64,000 nucleotides of DNA from Toxonevra muliebris (taxonomy: Eukaryota > Arthropoda > Insecta > Diptera > Pallopteridae). The stretch covers positions 63,748,079 through 63,812,078 of the forward strand of contig OY829327.1 in the NCBI GenBank assembly GCA_963691655.1, read 5' to 3'. This document shows positions 1 to 11,379 of the stretch, in pieces. The position numbers were made by a program, and so were the translations under genes. The number at the start of each line of letters is the position of its first letter. Position 1 is the stretch's first letter. The notes below the pieces were generated by a model. That model saw only the letters and a program-made list of their open reading frames with translations, made no database searches and was not told the origin of the DNA.

Positions 1-2
1 AT

Positions 3-116
3 ATTGTGCGAAATGTTCGGACAGAAACACAAGATCCTAGCACTTCGGCAGGCGCTACTCCGAAAATGAGGAAAGCTAATCAATTGGCGCAGTTTACTGT
101 GCCAGATTTGCAGTAA
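3..116 (+). other. 3' end of an unidentified open frame
   Basis: Frame 3 is open from the window edge for 37 codons and ends with TAA at 114-116. The peptide is hydrophilic and rich in Thr, Ser, Gln and Lys, like the tail of a larger protein. I do not recognise it. It could be a transposon protein or a host exon cut by the window edge. Chance is also possible at this length. Confidence 0.22.
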
Positions 117-360
117 AACGTACGCGTACTGCACTATTTGCAAAAAAACTTTCCAAAACCCCTTACGAATATTACAGTTCTTACAACCTATTGCCTTGAG
201 TCCACAAAGTAAATATATACTTATATATAAGTTCTAAACATATTAATAACTAGTACAACTAATAAATGTTAAATCCCAAATTATGAGGTTTCATGCGATA
301 TGCATACAAAACACTGGCCAGGTCATTCCGTGACCTTAATATAACTGGTGTGATTTTTTC
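117..360. other. AT-rich spacer, nothing recognised
   Basis: No coding signature, tRNA or clear repeat was seen between the edge ORF and the Tc1 fragment. Confidence 0.4.
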
Positions 361-594
361 TTAATGTAACAGAAGGGTTAATGAGACACTTCTCTTACGT
401 TTTATATAGGCCCACACGTTTTCTTTAACATTTAAGTCTGGACTTTGAGGTGGCCAGTTGAGTGCAATCTCTTTGAAGAAATTAGTGATTAGCTTACTTT
501 TGTGGCATGGGACATTCTGTTGCAAGATAAATGATTCCCCTATCAGTTTGTCACCTGAGGGACAGAACATTACTGTGCCTAAACCATGGCTTAC
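361..594 (-). pseudogene. Tc1-like transposase, C-terminal fragment
   Basis: The minus-strand frame contains a His-x-Ser/Thr stretch followed by WPPQSPDLN and ENVWAYIKRK. This is the conserved C-terminal signature of Tc1/mariner DDE transposases, around the last catalytic acidic residue. Only about 70 residues remain of a roughly 340-residue protein. No N-terminal DNA-binding part or inverted repeats were found nearby, so it is a dead fragment. In the Tc1 family the motif reads SPDLNPIENVW; here the Pro-Ile before Glu is replaced. Confidence 0.75.
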
Positions 595-599
595 TTTTT

Positions 600-867
600 T
601 TATTTATTTTATTTATTTATTATTATCAACCTACAAGCCTTCATTGGCCAAAACGGTTGTAAAGATATGTAAATATACATTAATATGGCATTAGAGAATA
701 AAGAAAAAAAAACAATTTTAAATTAATGGACCACTATTAATAAATCCCTCCCAGCACGAATATGAAAAGTAAACTGTAAAAAACAACATTTAGTCTCAAA
801 GAAATCTTCTTTTTGATGCATTGTATTGGAATGAGCTTTCATTTTCTTCTTTCAAGCGTCGACGAAT
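600..867. other. Low-complexity AT-rich spacer
   Basis: Contains (TTTA)n-like simple sequence at about 600-630 and no coding signature. Confidence 0.4.
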
Positions 868-1050
868 GGTTCGTTATTTGAAAGTCTAGTACATGAGAGT
901 GTATGTGTGTGTTTGTGAGAAAATGATTCTAGGTGTCAATATTTTCTGAACAGACCGCATTCGATCAGTTTATGATAATTTTTAGGAGACTATGAAAATT
1001 AAATCTAGACGTTAATTTTCAAGGTCATAAGTCATGACCTCTCTATGGAA
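868..1050 (-). repeat. Dispersed fragment of the 54-kb repeat
   Basis: The stretch from TTATTTGAAAGTCTAGTACA to the AAGTCATGAC region matches the reverse complement of about 53990-54180. It also matches 55010-55060 directly. It is therefore a detached piece of the repeat that makes up much of the 2.9-kb fold-back element at 52448-55347. Here no ends or target duplication are visible. Confidence 0.7.
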
Positions 1051-1850
1051 ATTGATTAATATTGGCGTAAAAATCATAAACTGATTTAAAAACCAAAAAG
1101 AAAACTAATGGGCGTGGTTTTATGAAATGGGAAAGTTTGAACGCCTAAAATTATTTGTTGTTGAATGAGCTTTTTATCAATTTGTTTTAAGTAATTAAAT
1201 ATTTTATATAAAAAATTCAGCTTTCCATAGCTAGTTTTTTTATCTGGATTGTATGATGGGAAGTATTTTTTTTTTATTTTTTTCACTTTTATCTCAAATA
1301 CAATCAAAATAATTAATTTTCCTATTTTTCACAAATTTTTGACTTTGACTGTCGCTAACTTCTGTAAAATGCATCATAGCTCATTAAGAGCTTGGAAAAT
1401 TCCCTAAACAATATGACAAAATGTAGCAACAGAAAACTGTTATGGTGCCAATTCCATCCCTTTTGGTGAAGGCCGTCTAGAGGCGGGCTTGAGAGCTAGA
1501 GGGTTAAGTTCATGTTAAATTCGTTATTTTTTACTATAATTTTGTAAATTATTATGAAATGTTAAAATATTTTAAAAAACGACTTTTCAAAGGTAAGACA
1601 TATTTTTGTTGTTGGTTTGAACATTGAAATTCATTTTCCAAAATTTTTACGTATTAACTGTGATGTTGAAAAAAATTTTGATGGCTTGCTCAAAATGGTG
1701 TATGTTACCTTGAGTGAACCACCTTTTGTAACCTTGAGTGTACCGCGTAATTTTACTTTTCTTTAATCCCAATTTACTATTTTCATGGATATAAATCACC
1801 ATTGAACTAAAACTAGCTATCGTGTTCATCGCATTTATCAGTTGAGGCCA
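1051..1850. other. Intergenic AT-rich DNA
   Basis: Two short open frames (1086-1307 and 1647-1829, minus) are low-complexity and match nothing I know. No RNA gene was seen. This appears to be old transposon-derived or neutral sequence. Confidence 0.4.
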
Positions 1851-2172
1851 CTAAGTGCCTGGTTATATTGGTGCTCGGTGTTCGACAAATACAAAACATT
1901 TTCTCCCGTGCTCGGTCGAGGTGGTTACATTGAGTTCGTTGCAGAGTTGCTTCTAGTCGAAATGTACTCTTTTGTTTAATACTATTTGGATGTAATAATA
2001 CTATTTTGTAGAATAATTCATTGCCTCCATGAATACTCGGCGTGCTCGGTGTACAATACACCGAGCATATTGTGTTCGATGTGAAAGTGAGTAATGACTC
2101 TCTCCTTGTGTTCGGTGCAACAACAATTTCATGGTATTCACTGAGCATACTTGCAATATAACAACAGCTCAA
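1851..2172 (+). mobile_element. Palindromic MITE, family M1, copy 1
   Basis: This is a roughly 320-bp element. Its ends share the inverted repeat GGTTATATTG/CAATATAAC. A short palindrome, GCTCGGTGTACAATACACC plus its partner, lies near its centre. The same sequence recurs at 51876-52197 (same orientation) and 63140-63464 (opposite). The outer ends read TAAGTGCC and TTAGGCTG in different copies, so the exact boundary and target duplication are uncertain. Open frames through it are by-products of the repeat. No transposase is encoded. The superfamily is not assignable from sequence alone. Confidence 0.8.
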
Positions 2173-2186
2173 TGAAATAGAACGGT

Positions 2187-2746
2187 TTGGTTTTACCATC
2201 CTTTCATTCCAGTCAACGTCACTTAGTTTTAGCCGATTTACCACACGTTGCTGCTCATGAAGAAGTGTCTACGTCAAGGGAACCGTCAACATCAACGTCG
2301 TGTGTTTCAAGCTTATCATCTCTGTTAATTGAAGCAAGTCCTTTTAAACCAGGTAAAACTCCTGAAAAGAAAAGAAGGAGAAGAAATGCAATGAGAATAA
2401 CCAAGCAAAATAAGCAATCGCAGCACATTCCAGAAAAATAGCTAGAAAGCCATCGGTGAAAAAACAGACACCATTTAAACAGATGAAGAAAGATAAATAA
2501 ATGAAGAAAAAAGGGGTATAAAAACCAAAAAACAAAATTGCCTAAATTGTCTTCGACAGAGGAAACCGATTTCTGCATCATCTGCATAAATGATTTGCCT
2601 GTCACATTAAACTGTAACAATTCGATTGCGTGCAACAAGTGTCAGAAGCTTATCTGTGCATCTGAAATGTGCCAACATGGACAAAAAGTTATTTGTGGAG
2701 CAAACATTGTGATTTTGATAATGACGAGGATTCTGATCCTGCATAG
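2187..2746 (+). pseudogene. DDE_1 (pogo/jerky-type) transposase, C-terminal zinc finger remnant
   Basis: A basic linker (KKRRRRNAMRITKQNK) and an acidic/Ser-rich stretch at 2215-2440 are followed, after stops, by a C-x2-C...C-x2-C...C-x-H cluster at 2570-2700. This order matches the tail of many insect pogo/jerky-like transposases, which end in a small PHD-like zinc finger. A frameshift near 2700 moves the last part (His-Cys-Asp plus an acidic DNDEDSDPA tail) into another frame, ending at about 2746. The catalytic domain is absent. MITE M1 lies immediately upstream and may have inserted into it. Family assignment is by pattern recognition only. Confidence 0.5.
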
Positions 2747-2863
2747 GCATAATTTTTGCTTCATTGTGTGATAAAATTCATTTTCATTAAACAAACGTTC
2801 AATTACTTTTTTGGGGGATGTACATTAGACCGCGTGGCATTAGGCAGCGACACGTTTTGTATG

Positions 2864-2900
2864 GCGGTCTAAATTCATTTTCAAAATGAATTAAGACCGC
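2864..2900. repeat. Perfect-type hairpin, 18-bp arms
   Basis: GCGGTCTAAATTCATTTT is followed directly by its near-exact inverted copy ending AAGACCGC. Further GCGGTCT and GACCGCG words occur at 2829-2990, so this looks like part of a small fold-back or MITE end cluster. Confidence 0.6.
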
Positions 2901-3229
2901 AAAACCGAAATGATTTAGCCCGCGTGGCCTAATTTCATTTTTCGATCGCGGTCTAAATTCATTTCATCAAATGTATTTTGGCCGCGTGCGAATTTATGAA
3001 AAAACACCATAATGGCTTTATTGCATTTTTGATTGTGAAATAACGCCATATTTGCCATATTTATTTCCAAATCAAAAGTGCAATAATGCCATATTTTTTT
3101 GCAGACGAAGTGGAAATAACGCCATACCAGTATAAAATGTTCTCTTTGCTGCAAAAATCGAGAAACAAAATTAAAAAAAAAAAACAAAAAAAAAAGAACA
3201 AGAAATTTGCGTTTATATTTGAGGAGGTT

Positions 3230-3555
3230 CTGGACATAACGCCCAGTGAGCGTTAGGACCGTTTTTGCGATTCTTTCATTACTATTTTAAAAGTAAACCA
3301 AATTTACACATATAAGAAAATGCAGTTTTATTTTGAGATTTTTAGAAATTGGCTTATTTAAATAAAAAAGTCTTCCGTTTTTCTCGAACGAAAGCGAATG
3401 GGTAAACCTATAAAAATAAAAGGAAAAAATAAGCTCATATAATAAATGGGAATGGCATGCAAATAAGCGCCTCAAGCGAAATATTTTTACAAAAATAAAA
3501 AAAGATAATGATTCAGTTTAATTGAAATGTAACATTGGAACGGGCGCCGCACAGT
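3230..3555 (+). repeat. Dispersed repeat R3, copy 1
   Basis: About 325 bp match 43175-43500 in the same orientation with scattered differences. Shared landmarks are GACCGTTTTTG, AAAATGCAGTTTTATTT, CTTCCGTTTTTCTCG and GCGAATGGGTAAACCTATAA. The upstream 3000-3130 segment (AATAACGCCAT words) similarly matches 43150-43190 and 44400-44530. No coding capacity. Confidence 0.75.
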
Positions 3556-4403
3556 GGCGCGTTTGATCGATTTAGACGTGATAAATTCAAAGTCGAATTT
3601 AAGTTTTATTTTTATTGTTAGGCATTATCATATCCCTACTGACCTTAAAAAAGTTATTTTCTAGTGACCTTATCGCTATTTACATTATCTAATTACAAGT
3701 CAAAGTGCGTGTATGTGATTATTCATATTGAAACCAATATGCACTTTCAATGCATGCAATTTGAATTTTTTGAATTATTTGCAGTCCTGAATAAAATGTC
3801 AAACATTTGTCCAGCTATGTATTTCAAAATAAAATAAAAATTATTAAAGTATCTTTTATAATGTTGTTGTAATAAATTTTTAAGTTTTAAGGTTTTTTAT
3901 TACTTAAAAAATTAATGTACTGTAAATATTTTAGAAAATCTTAATATGAGTATATTTCTGTAACGTCATGATATTAATATTTTTTTAAATAGATGTAATA
4001 TCTACTTTCATAATCCGAAGAGATTTGACTTCGCACAAATTTGCACGGCACTTTTTTTCACTTTTCCGAAAAAATATGTACCGAAATATTACGACTTACA
4101 CTGATAACATAGTGCAACAAAAATTTTATGAGCAAGATTTTCCAAAGGCTTTATAGTAATTTGGTCGCTGATCGCGACTACATACTCCGTTTTTTTCCAT
4201 CACATCTAGTTCTCCCATAATATGGAGAAAATTGGGTCTTCAGGGGCTATGGATAGAGGTAAAATTGGTAGCGACTTAAGTGAACTATTCATCTATCAAT
4301 TTCATATTGCATGCGACCCACGTTTTTTGTTTTAAATCATTTTTCAGACCTACTAAAATTCATAATTACATATTTTCAAGACAATCTGTATGGGGTTATG
4401 AAT
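3556..4403. other. AT-rich spacer bordering repeat R4
   Basis: No gene seen. Positions 4330-4403 (from CAGACCTACTAA) also occur in the same orientation at 41935-42010, next to the second copy of repeat R4. Confidence 0.45.
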
Positions 4404-5993
4404 CTGTATAGTGTTATAAATATATATGGGGCAAGAAGAAATTATTTTATACTTTTTAGTCCGTTTTAAAATTTTTTTTTTTTTTAAATTATTATTTTCT
4501 GCTTTTTAGTCTTGTATGTGTGAAATTTTTTACTGCCAATTCAACAACTATATAGGGCAAAGCCCTTATAAATTTTCCGTGTTGCACTGTGTAATCGATA
4601 ACAACATAAGAAAATTAGCACAGTTAAATTTTTCTTTGAAATAATATCACATAAAAAGAATTGTAAGAAAGTGTACCGAAAATCTTGCTTATGTACTGAC
4701 GTATTTCGAACCTCAAAGTGTACTAAAAAAATTACGATCGTATCGAAAAACCCATTACTAATGTATACACATATATATTCTACTCCCTCTAAAGCAATGA
4801 TTTTTACAACGATGAATACAATGCTTTGGTGTGTTTCGTTCTTTGAAGAAAGAGTATAGATTGTAAAGAGGTCGCTTTTCGCTTTTGTTGAAATTGGAAC
4901 AAAAAAACGTAGAAACCAGCAACGAGGTGCAATGCCGATGGTTTGACAGTGACGGTTTTCGACACATCCAGCGGACAAAAATGTATGAATGGATGAGTTT
5001 GACGTGTTCGATAAAACAAATATTTTACATTTCTTTTGGCAAATAACATTCAACATTTACAGTATTTATACATTCTTTATATACAAATATGTAAATCTTT
5101 GGTTGCGGTTTTGCATATTTCATATAACTACTTTGGAATATTTTTCTACTGATTTCATGAAATCAAAATGCGAAGAAATTGTTATTACTATTTTCAACAT
5201 TTTACCTAAATATTTGTAAATAAGTATATGGAGATAAAATGTTGAAATATTTTAGTTGAATATATTTAGCTAAAATGTTGGAACTTTTCATATTTTATAT
5301 TTTTTAAACTTATAAATAAATTATCCTCCTTGTACATTTTTTTACATTCACAACAACAAATCTTCTTCTTACTATGATATTTAGCAAATGCCTTTTTTTT
5401 CATTTCTGTTACAAAATGTAGAACCACAACGAGGTGCAATGTTAAAACGATTGAAAATGTTAAATTTGAAATTCTGTAATGGCTTATTTTCGTCAACTAT
5501 CGGGAAAACAACAAAAAACATCTCTTCTTATTATTCTTTGCTTTGGATTTCTGTTACAATCAGATTTTAACATGAGATGCAGTGTTAATTCTCTTATACA
5601 TGCTAAATTTCATATATCGCTGCTACGATACCATGTAAACAAACAATTAAGTAAGACAAAAATTTATTGATATGAATGTAACAAAATGTACAAGGAGGAT
5701 AATTTATGAAATCCATATCCATATATTCTACTCCCGCTAAAGCAATGAATTTTACAACGATGAATGCAATGCTTTGATCAATGAGAAAAATTGAAAACCT
5801 TCCGATGCTAATATTTTAAAAATTATTGTATTTATATATTTATATACTTCATATTGCATTGTCTTCAAATTCTGAACTATATTTAAAATTTCAAGTCTCT
5901 AGCTCATCGGGAAGTTAGTTTAAAATCGATTGCAAAATTTGTACCCAACAGACTGACAGACAGACACCATTGAAAGCGAGTTGATATAAACGT
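4404..5993 (+). mobile_element. 1.6-kb repeat R4, copy 1 (non-coding mobile element)
   Basis: Nearly the whole segment recurs as its reverse complement at 40166-41911. Long stretches appear identical: several chance frames translate identically in both copies. Copy 1 has about 80 bp near 5060-5145 that copy 2 lacks. Copy 1 lacks the 231-bp MITE present in copy 2. Inside are two related 65-70-bp segments (4764-4835 and 5712-5778, each around TTCTACTCCC and AAAGCAATGA) and a nested segment with 25-bp inverted ends. No transposase is encoded. The ends do not show a clear TIR or target duplication, so the class (Helitron-like or composite MITE) is open. Confidence 0.7.
5316..5707. mobile_element. 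Nested 392-bp segment with 25-bp inverted ends
   Basis: The left end reads ATAAATTATCCTCCTTGTAC and the right end carries its inverted copy at 5683-5707. The segment sits inside repeat R4 and is present in copy 2 as well (40451-40843), so it was there before R4 duplicated. Non-coding. Confidence 0.65.
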
Positions 5994-6331
5994 AGTAATA
6001 AAGAGCATTCGGGGAATTCCGGACAACTCAGTTCTTGACATTCGGCAAACTAACTTCGTGTATTGATGCATATAAGTGATTTTTCTTGCAAAATTTCTAC
6101 ACAGCATTAGTTTTTCGGCAATTTCTAAGTAATAGTTTTTTTAGTACGAAAATAATTTTTCAAATGTAAGTTGCAGTTAGGTTCTCTTCTGTAGAGAATT
6201 TCGAAAAGCGAACTTATTTACTATTCTTATTTATAATTTCGAACATTCGAAAAATTAATGGGTGTTATCTCTATCGTTCTCAATAAGAAAACACGCGAGC
6301 TCGACGCAATATTTTCCAAAAAACAAATAAG
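5994..6331. other. Spacer, nothing recognised
   Basis: AT-rich sequence between repeat R4 and a PHD-like fragment. The only long frame on the minus strand overlaps that fragment and is a shadow. Confidence 0.35.
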
Positions 6332-6439
6332 TTAGGGACACCTCAGAAGTGGTGCAAAGTGTGCGATCGAGCTGTTCACTTGGCATGCTCCGGAAAGGCT
6401 GCAAGTTACTGGATTTGCGAACATTGCGTTTCGGAATGA
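6332..6439 (+). pseudogene. PHD-like zinc finger fragment
   Basis: A + strand frame ending in TGA at 6437-6439 has the spacing C-x2-C, H-x3-C, then W-I-C-x2-H-C: KWCKVCDRAVHLAC followed by YWICEHC. This is the second half of a PHD/RING-like finger, as at the C-terminus of many insect DDE_1 transposases and in some host proteins. The first half is missing upstream (stops). It could be a transposon tail or an orphan last exon. No acceptor site was convincing. Confidence 0.45.
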
Positions 6440-6489
6440 TTTTCATTGCCATTTTTCGTTTTATTTCACTGTGTTTCTCTTATATTATT

Positions 6490-6815
6490 TATATAATATT
6501 TATTTAAAAAAATAAAATATTGCTATACAATATTTAAAATTGTGGATCGTTTTAAAATATTTTACAGCATTCAATAATATATTTCAAAATGCTACTGCAG
6601 AATGATTCAATATACATATTTAAAATATTTCGGTCCATATTGCAATATTCCAATTCCAGTATTGAAGTTCTAGAAAATATTGCCGGCCATGCATGTAGAA
6701 CATAATGTTTATTGAAACATTTTCATTGACATAAAATATTTTTAACAAGCTATAATCTGTTTTCCTTCTATTAAAAATTTTCCAGCAATTTGCATCTAAA
6801 CGTAATAGGGTGATT
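6490..6815 (+). repeat. Dispersed repeat R5, copy 1
   Basis: Aligns over about 325 bp with 49043-49375, same orientation (shared ATTGCTATACAATATTTAAA, TATTGAAGTTCTAGAAAAT, ATTTGCATCTAAAC). Copy 2 lies inside the hAT element 48159-49693, so copy 1 is probably an internal fragment of a related element. Non-coding. Confidence 0.75.
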
Positions 6816-7119
6816 CTCTAAGTCTAGTATATGCCCTTGCACGGTGCAAGAATAGCACAAATTGTAAAACTTTCCAGTCCGTACAACAAAACAAAATCAA
6901 AATACACGTCAATCCATTTTGCAACAGTTAAAAACTTTTCCTACAACGATACCCATGTATATATTCAATGCAATGAAGTGTAGTATATTAAATGCAACTC
7001 TGTGCCTCTCTCTCACACTATGTGTTTACATTTATTTTTCATTTCTTAAGGCTCTGGCAGTGGCGGTTCTAGGATTTGGGTTTGGGGGGCGCTGATATTA
7101 CTAAATTAAAAGGTAAATA

Positions 7120-8420
7120 TTAGACTCACTATCGACTAAAACCTAGACCTAGACCAAAAACTAGTGCAAAAATTTTATCAAATACAAGTCAAAAATTAAA
7201 AGATAACTGGAACAAAACTGAGAAAAAAATTCAAACCAAAATTCAAATACTTTTTTCAGATCGAAGTTCAAACCAAAAAAAGAACCAAATTTAGATCAAA
7301 ATGAGACCAAATTCAGATCGAAATCTTGATTATGACTTTTCTAATGGATTTATACTTTAAATGTTCTATTTTTAGATAACAATTTGAAGGAAATTTTAAT
7401 TTCATTTGAGAAAAAATTTTGATGAAACAATTTGATACATCTCTATTTTTTAAATCATTTTTGGTCGAAACAAAAACCCGAAAAAAATTAAATTAAGATA
7501 ACTGTTGATTTGGAACGAATTTAAACGAATTTTAAAAATATATATTCATATCACACTTAGCATCGATATCACTATTAACATCGACCTGGTGGTGAGTTTA
7601 CGATCTCACAACTCCATAATTAACCACTTAATTTTTATGAAAAATTAAATACATTCTTTAAGCCTGTTATACATTACTTTAAATGTAAATATATCTTAAT
7701 TTGACCTAAAAACCAATACATATTTAATTTCAACGAGATCCGTACACTGGCATAACCAGTTAAAAAAAATAATGTTCAGACCACGAATCGGACCAAAATT
7801 CCAACAAAAATGAGATCAAATTCAGGTTAAAACTCAGACTAAAACCCAAAATACAGACCGAATCAAAACCAAAATCATTTTCAAAATTCATTCCACAATT
7901 AAAAAAAAATTTTGACAAAACTTTAGGCCAAAAGAACATCAAAATAGCGAACGAAAGTAACCCAAAATATTTACATCAAAAAATTTTAACTTAAATTAAA
8001 CAAAAACTAGACCAAAATTCCAGACGAATTCAGACCGATTTCGAACAGAAATTCAGACTAAAATAGTATTAAAATCAAGCCAATTCAAACGAAAATATTA
8101 ACCACAACTCAAACTAAGAGTTAGATTAAAACTGAGGCTAAAAAGTCACCAAATACAAATTAAAAGCAAACCAAAATTTAGACCAGAAATCAGATCAAAC
8201 GCTGGTCTGCAGACGTTGGAAAGCAAATCAAAATTTAAACCAAACATGGATTAAAACTCAAACCAAATTCAGTTTAAAACTCAAACTAAAATAAAATAAA
8301 ATTCTGACTTACAATTCCACCAGACCAGAATTCAGATCAAAAACGGGCAAAAACGGAAAAGTTAAACCAATATCAGACTAAAATTCAATCCAAAAACTAA
8401 AAAAGCTTTCTAAAAGTAAG
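7120..8420 (+). repeat. Degenerate GACCAAAATTCA-type low-complexity tract
   Basis: On the + strand two stretches (about 7130-7330 and 7780-8420) consist of imperfect, irregular repetitions of words such as ACCAAAATTCAGA and CTCAGACTAAAA. The unit is roughly 11-13 bp and its phase drifts. Pyrimidines other than in these words are rare. It looks like a decayed minisatellite. The 7340-7780 stretch between them is ordinary AT-rich DNA. Frames here have no protein signature. Confidence 0.6.
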
Positions 8421-8429
8421 AGTTGAAAT

Positions 8430-8935
8430 TGTAGATTTAATGTAGTCTGAATGTATTTAATAACCAGTTGCACTGTAACGTGCATCCTATTGGCACGCCC
8501 AACATGGCGGCTAATCAGAATTGATTCAAAAATCCGACCCCATTTTAATATTTATATTAAATTGTTATTATTAGAATAAAATATAACATAAAATAATATT
8601 TTAAATCCGGTGCTCTGCACTCATGGCTCCTGAATAATGGCTATATCGACGTCTTCTTCCAGCAGAAAAATGGATATGTTGTCCGTATGTCATACCCCAA
8701 TACTAAATATACTCGCAAATACAAATTATAATGGGCTTTGATTGTTTATTAATTTTTCAGTCAAGTAACATAAAATTACTTTTATTGGTAAGGGAATAAA
8801 GAAACAAAATACAAAGTATAAAAAAAAATAATTATTTTAGAAAGTAGAGGATCTGGCTATGTCATGCCCTATCACACCGATGCCGGGCTAAAGAAAACCA
8901 ATTTAAAAAAAGTGCACGGTTCTTTTCTCCTTAGG
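8430..8935. other. Spacer, no gene
   Basis: AT-rich. It contains a short higher-GC patch at about 8480-8520 (GGCACGCCCAACATGGCGGC) with no coding signature in any frame. Confidence 0.4.
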
Positions 8936-8939
8936 GCGG

Positions 8940-9150
8940 TGAGTCGACTTCTTGCAGTTTTATCTGTGCTTTCATGATCTTTAGTGAGAGAGCTTGATTC
9001 CATGCAACTGAATTTTGTTTTTATGTATTATATACGTCATGTTTGTGCCGATAAATGAAGAGAGAGTTAACAGAAAAAGCTATAGAAGATAGAGGAATAG
9101 TGCAAAAGCTTCAACAACAACGGTCATGTGAAAAATCGCGTTTTTGTTGC
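8940..9150 (+). repeat. Dispersed repeat shared with the 2.9-kb fold-back element
   Basis: GAGTCGACTTCTTGCAGTTT through AAAAGCTTCAACAACAACGG recurs at 52885-53065 in the same orientation. That copy is inside the fold-back hAT element, so this is a related or detached copy. The open frame at 9055-9324 crosses its edge and is not a gene. Confidence 0.7.
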
Positions 9151-10641
9151 ATTTTACCCAGCGGTGCCATATTGACAGATTTATCTGTAAATTACAGTTT
9201 TGTCGGTCGTCATGCAATCTTACAGATTTCCCTCAAATATTGCAGTTTATTCCTAAATTTTACTGTTTTTACAGTATTTGCAATAATATGCAGAATAGAC
9301 TTAAATATGTTTTGGTTATCATAAAAATTTAATTGTATTTCAAGGTAGCATTTGCAGGTAGAGAATATGGAAAGAATATTTCCTCAAATTAATACTAACA
9401 AAATTAAAATTAGCTGAAGAGAACAAAAGTCTTACTTGAACAAATTCTAAAATTGAACAATTCCGTGGCATAAAAAGAAATGTACAAGAAATTTGATGAA
9501 ACCATTTTGAGAGCTTTTTAAATTGTTATATTGGTTAATGGTGAACTATAACTACTCAAAAAATCGGACCCAGGAATGTTAATTTAATTTTTTAATAATA
9601 ATAATAACATATTTGTTATTAAAATTAGTTATTAGGCTTTGAATGAACAATGATGCCAGAAGAATGTCAAAAAGTTCATAGAACTAGCAGATCAGACGAT
9701 CGTTTCGGAGCCCGCTACGGTTCCTAATCAGTGATCTTTGTGATAGTTTCCGAATCCAATTCCTTCAAATAATGCCCGCTTACGCTCATAGCTCTTAAAG
9801 TCTTTGGAGAGTAGAAGAACAATTTTATCTCTGTTATTTATTTCTGATGTAGTTATGAGGCGAGTCGATTGTCCTGATCTCCTTCAATTAATTAGTTTTA
9901 ATATACCTGCTAAAGCGCTACGCCACTTCGATGTATTCTATTTAACTCACCAATTTATAGAGTCCTTACTGAGTTCAATTTTTTGTCATCAAAAGTTGAT
10001 ATTGATTTAATAAATTCCAAAGATTCATTAAGAATCATTTATAATGAAATGTATTAAAATGTGATTTTCGTGTTTAGCGACCTTGAATTAGTTTAGAAAA
10101 CATACTTTGGTTCAGGTTATATTTTCACTGTATTCCAGTGTTATCATTGTTTTGCATTGCGATTAGTCTGTAAGAACTTTGTTTCATAGACTGAATTAAT
10201 CAAATAAATAAATAAAATAAATTTCAACAATATATATAAGTGAAAATACTGTAAAATAAATGAGAATTACAAGCCTAATAATTTTAATAATTAATTAGAA
10301 ATGTGAACTGCCAAATATGAAAAAAATTTGCAAAAATCAAAAATATTAAATAACATATTTGTTTTATACATTTTTAAATGATTTTGATTCTTTTTTTATT
10401 GACTTATTTTTCTTAATTTTAAAGGAATCAGTTTTTTTGATTTTATTAATATCATTACATATTCATTTAAATAAATTAATTTTAACTATTTCAGAGTATT
10501 TTTGCGTGTAGAATCTGACACCTATTAAACGCTATTTTTTCAAACAAAAACAGTCTGATGGCTGTCGTTATGGTAAATAACGCAAATCAAATAACTTAAT
10601 TTAAATTTTTTTTTTTTTTAGGGTGAAAGTGTTATAAGAAA
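9151..10641. other. AT-rich spacer with repeat fragments
   Basis: About 9690-9760 contains words shared with 53860-53900 and 55155-55210 (TCAGACG..CGTTTCGGA, TCAGTGATCTT). The rest is AT-rich with no RNA gene or supported coding frame. Confidence 0.45.
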
Positions 10642-10810
10642 TGTTTTTTTTTTTTTTTTTTTTGTTGGAACAGACAAAAGAAGTTTTCAAGAATACAGCA
10701 CTCAGACAAGTTTTACGTCCATTGTACTATATCCTGTGTTCCCTTTTGCTATTCTTTAAATCTACCAGATTTATTCATAAATCTTAGCAGATCCTGCGGT
10801 GGTAGAGAGC

Positions 10811-11305
10811 TCAGGTGTTCGTCTCCCAACACTCCAGTACCAAATATACTCTGATCTGGTAGAAAGCGGGGCAGACACTAAAAAAGTGGTCTGTCGTCTC
10901 TTCACATTCTTCCTCCAAACCACAGGAAACACAGAAGGCACTAGCTCCCAGGCCAATCACATGCAAATGTTTTGCCCAAGAGAAATGACCTGTATATAAT
11001 CCCACCAGCTGACTACAGCTCTTTCTGTTAAGTGATAACAGAAAGTCTCTTAGACGCTTCGAGATAACAGGTAACATGGTCTTTGTCTGTCTAAAGCCCG
11101 TCAGGTCCTCCCATTTACGATTGTGGGTCAAGTCGACCCACTCATTGTTGATGGTCTTAATGGCTGTAGACGACAAAGAGAGTACAGGTTCTGGGCCCAG
11201 GAAACCATTTTCCGAACACTTCCTGGCCAGAAGGTCAGCCGATTCATTTCCTGAGTGTCCAGGAAGTCTGAAGTCTGGCAAGAGCTTTCCTAACGCTGTC
11301 AACAT
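10811..11305 (-). pseudogene. LINE RNase H end and C-terminal zinc motif
   Basis: LPGHSGNESADLLAR is the last conserved block of the RNase H domain of LINEs (WxPGHSG.xGNExAD; here shortened by a few residues). Further on, CVSCGLEEECEETTDHFFSVCP fits the C-x2-C...H...C motif that closes ORF2 in these elements. The first half of RNase H is missing: the RT thumb runs almost directly into this block, so an internal deletion is likely. Confidence 0.82.
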
Positions 11306-11379
11306 TAAGTCTGCTACAGCAGACTATGGATGCATAGGTGATAATGGGTTGGATCACAGCCTTATAAAGCCATAAGATT

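Noticed and set aside
1813..2244. 143-codon minus-strand frame that looks protein-like
   Set aside because: It lies across MITE M1. Similar frames appear in the other copies only because the repeat is shared; the element has inverted ends and a central palindrome.
9055..9324. 89-codon + strand frame as a possible host gene
   Set aside because: It starts in a dispersed repeat, has no codon or domain signature, and the overlapping frame 9144-9332 is equally open.
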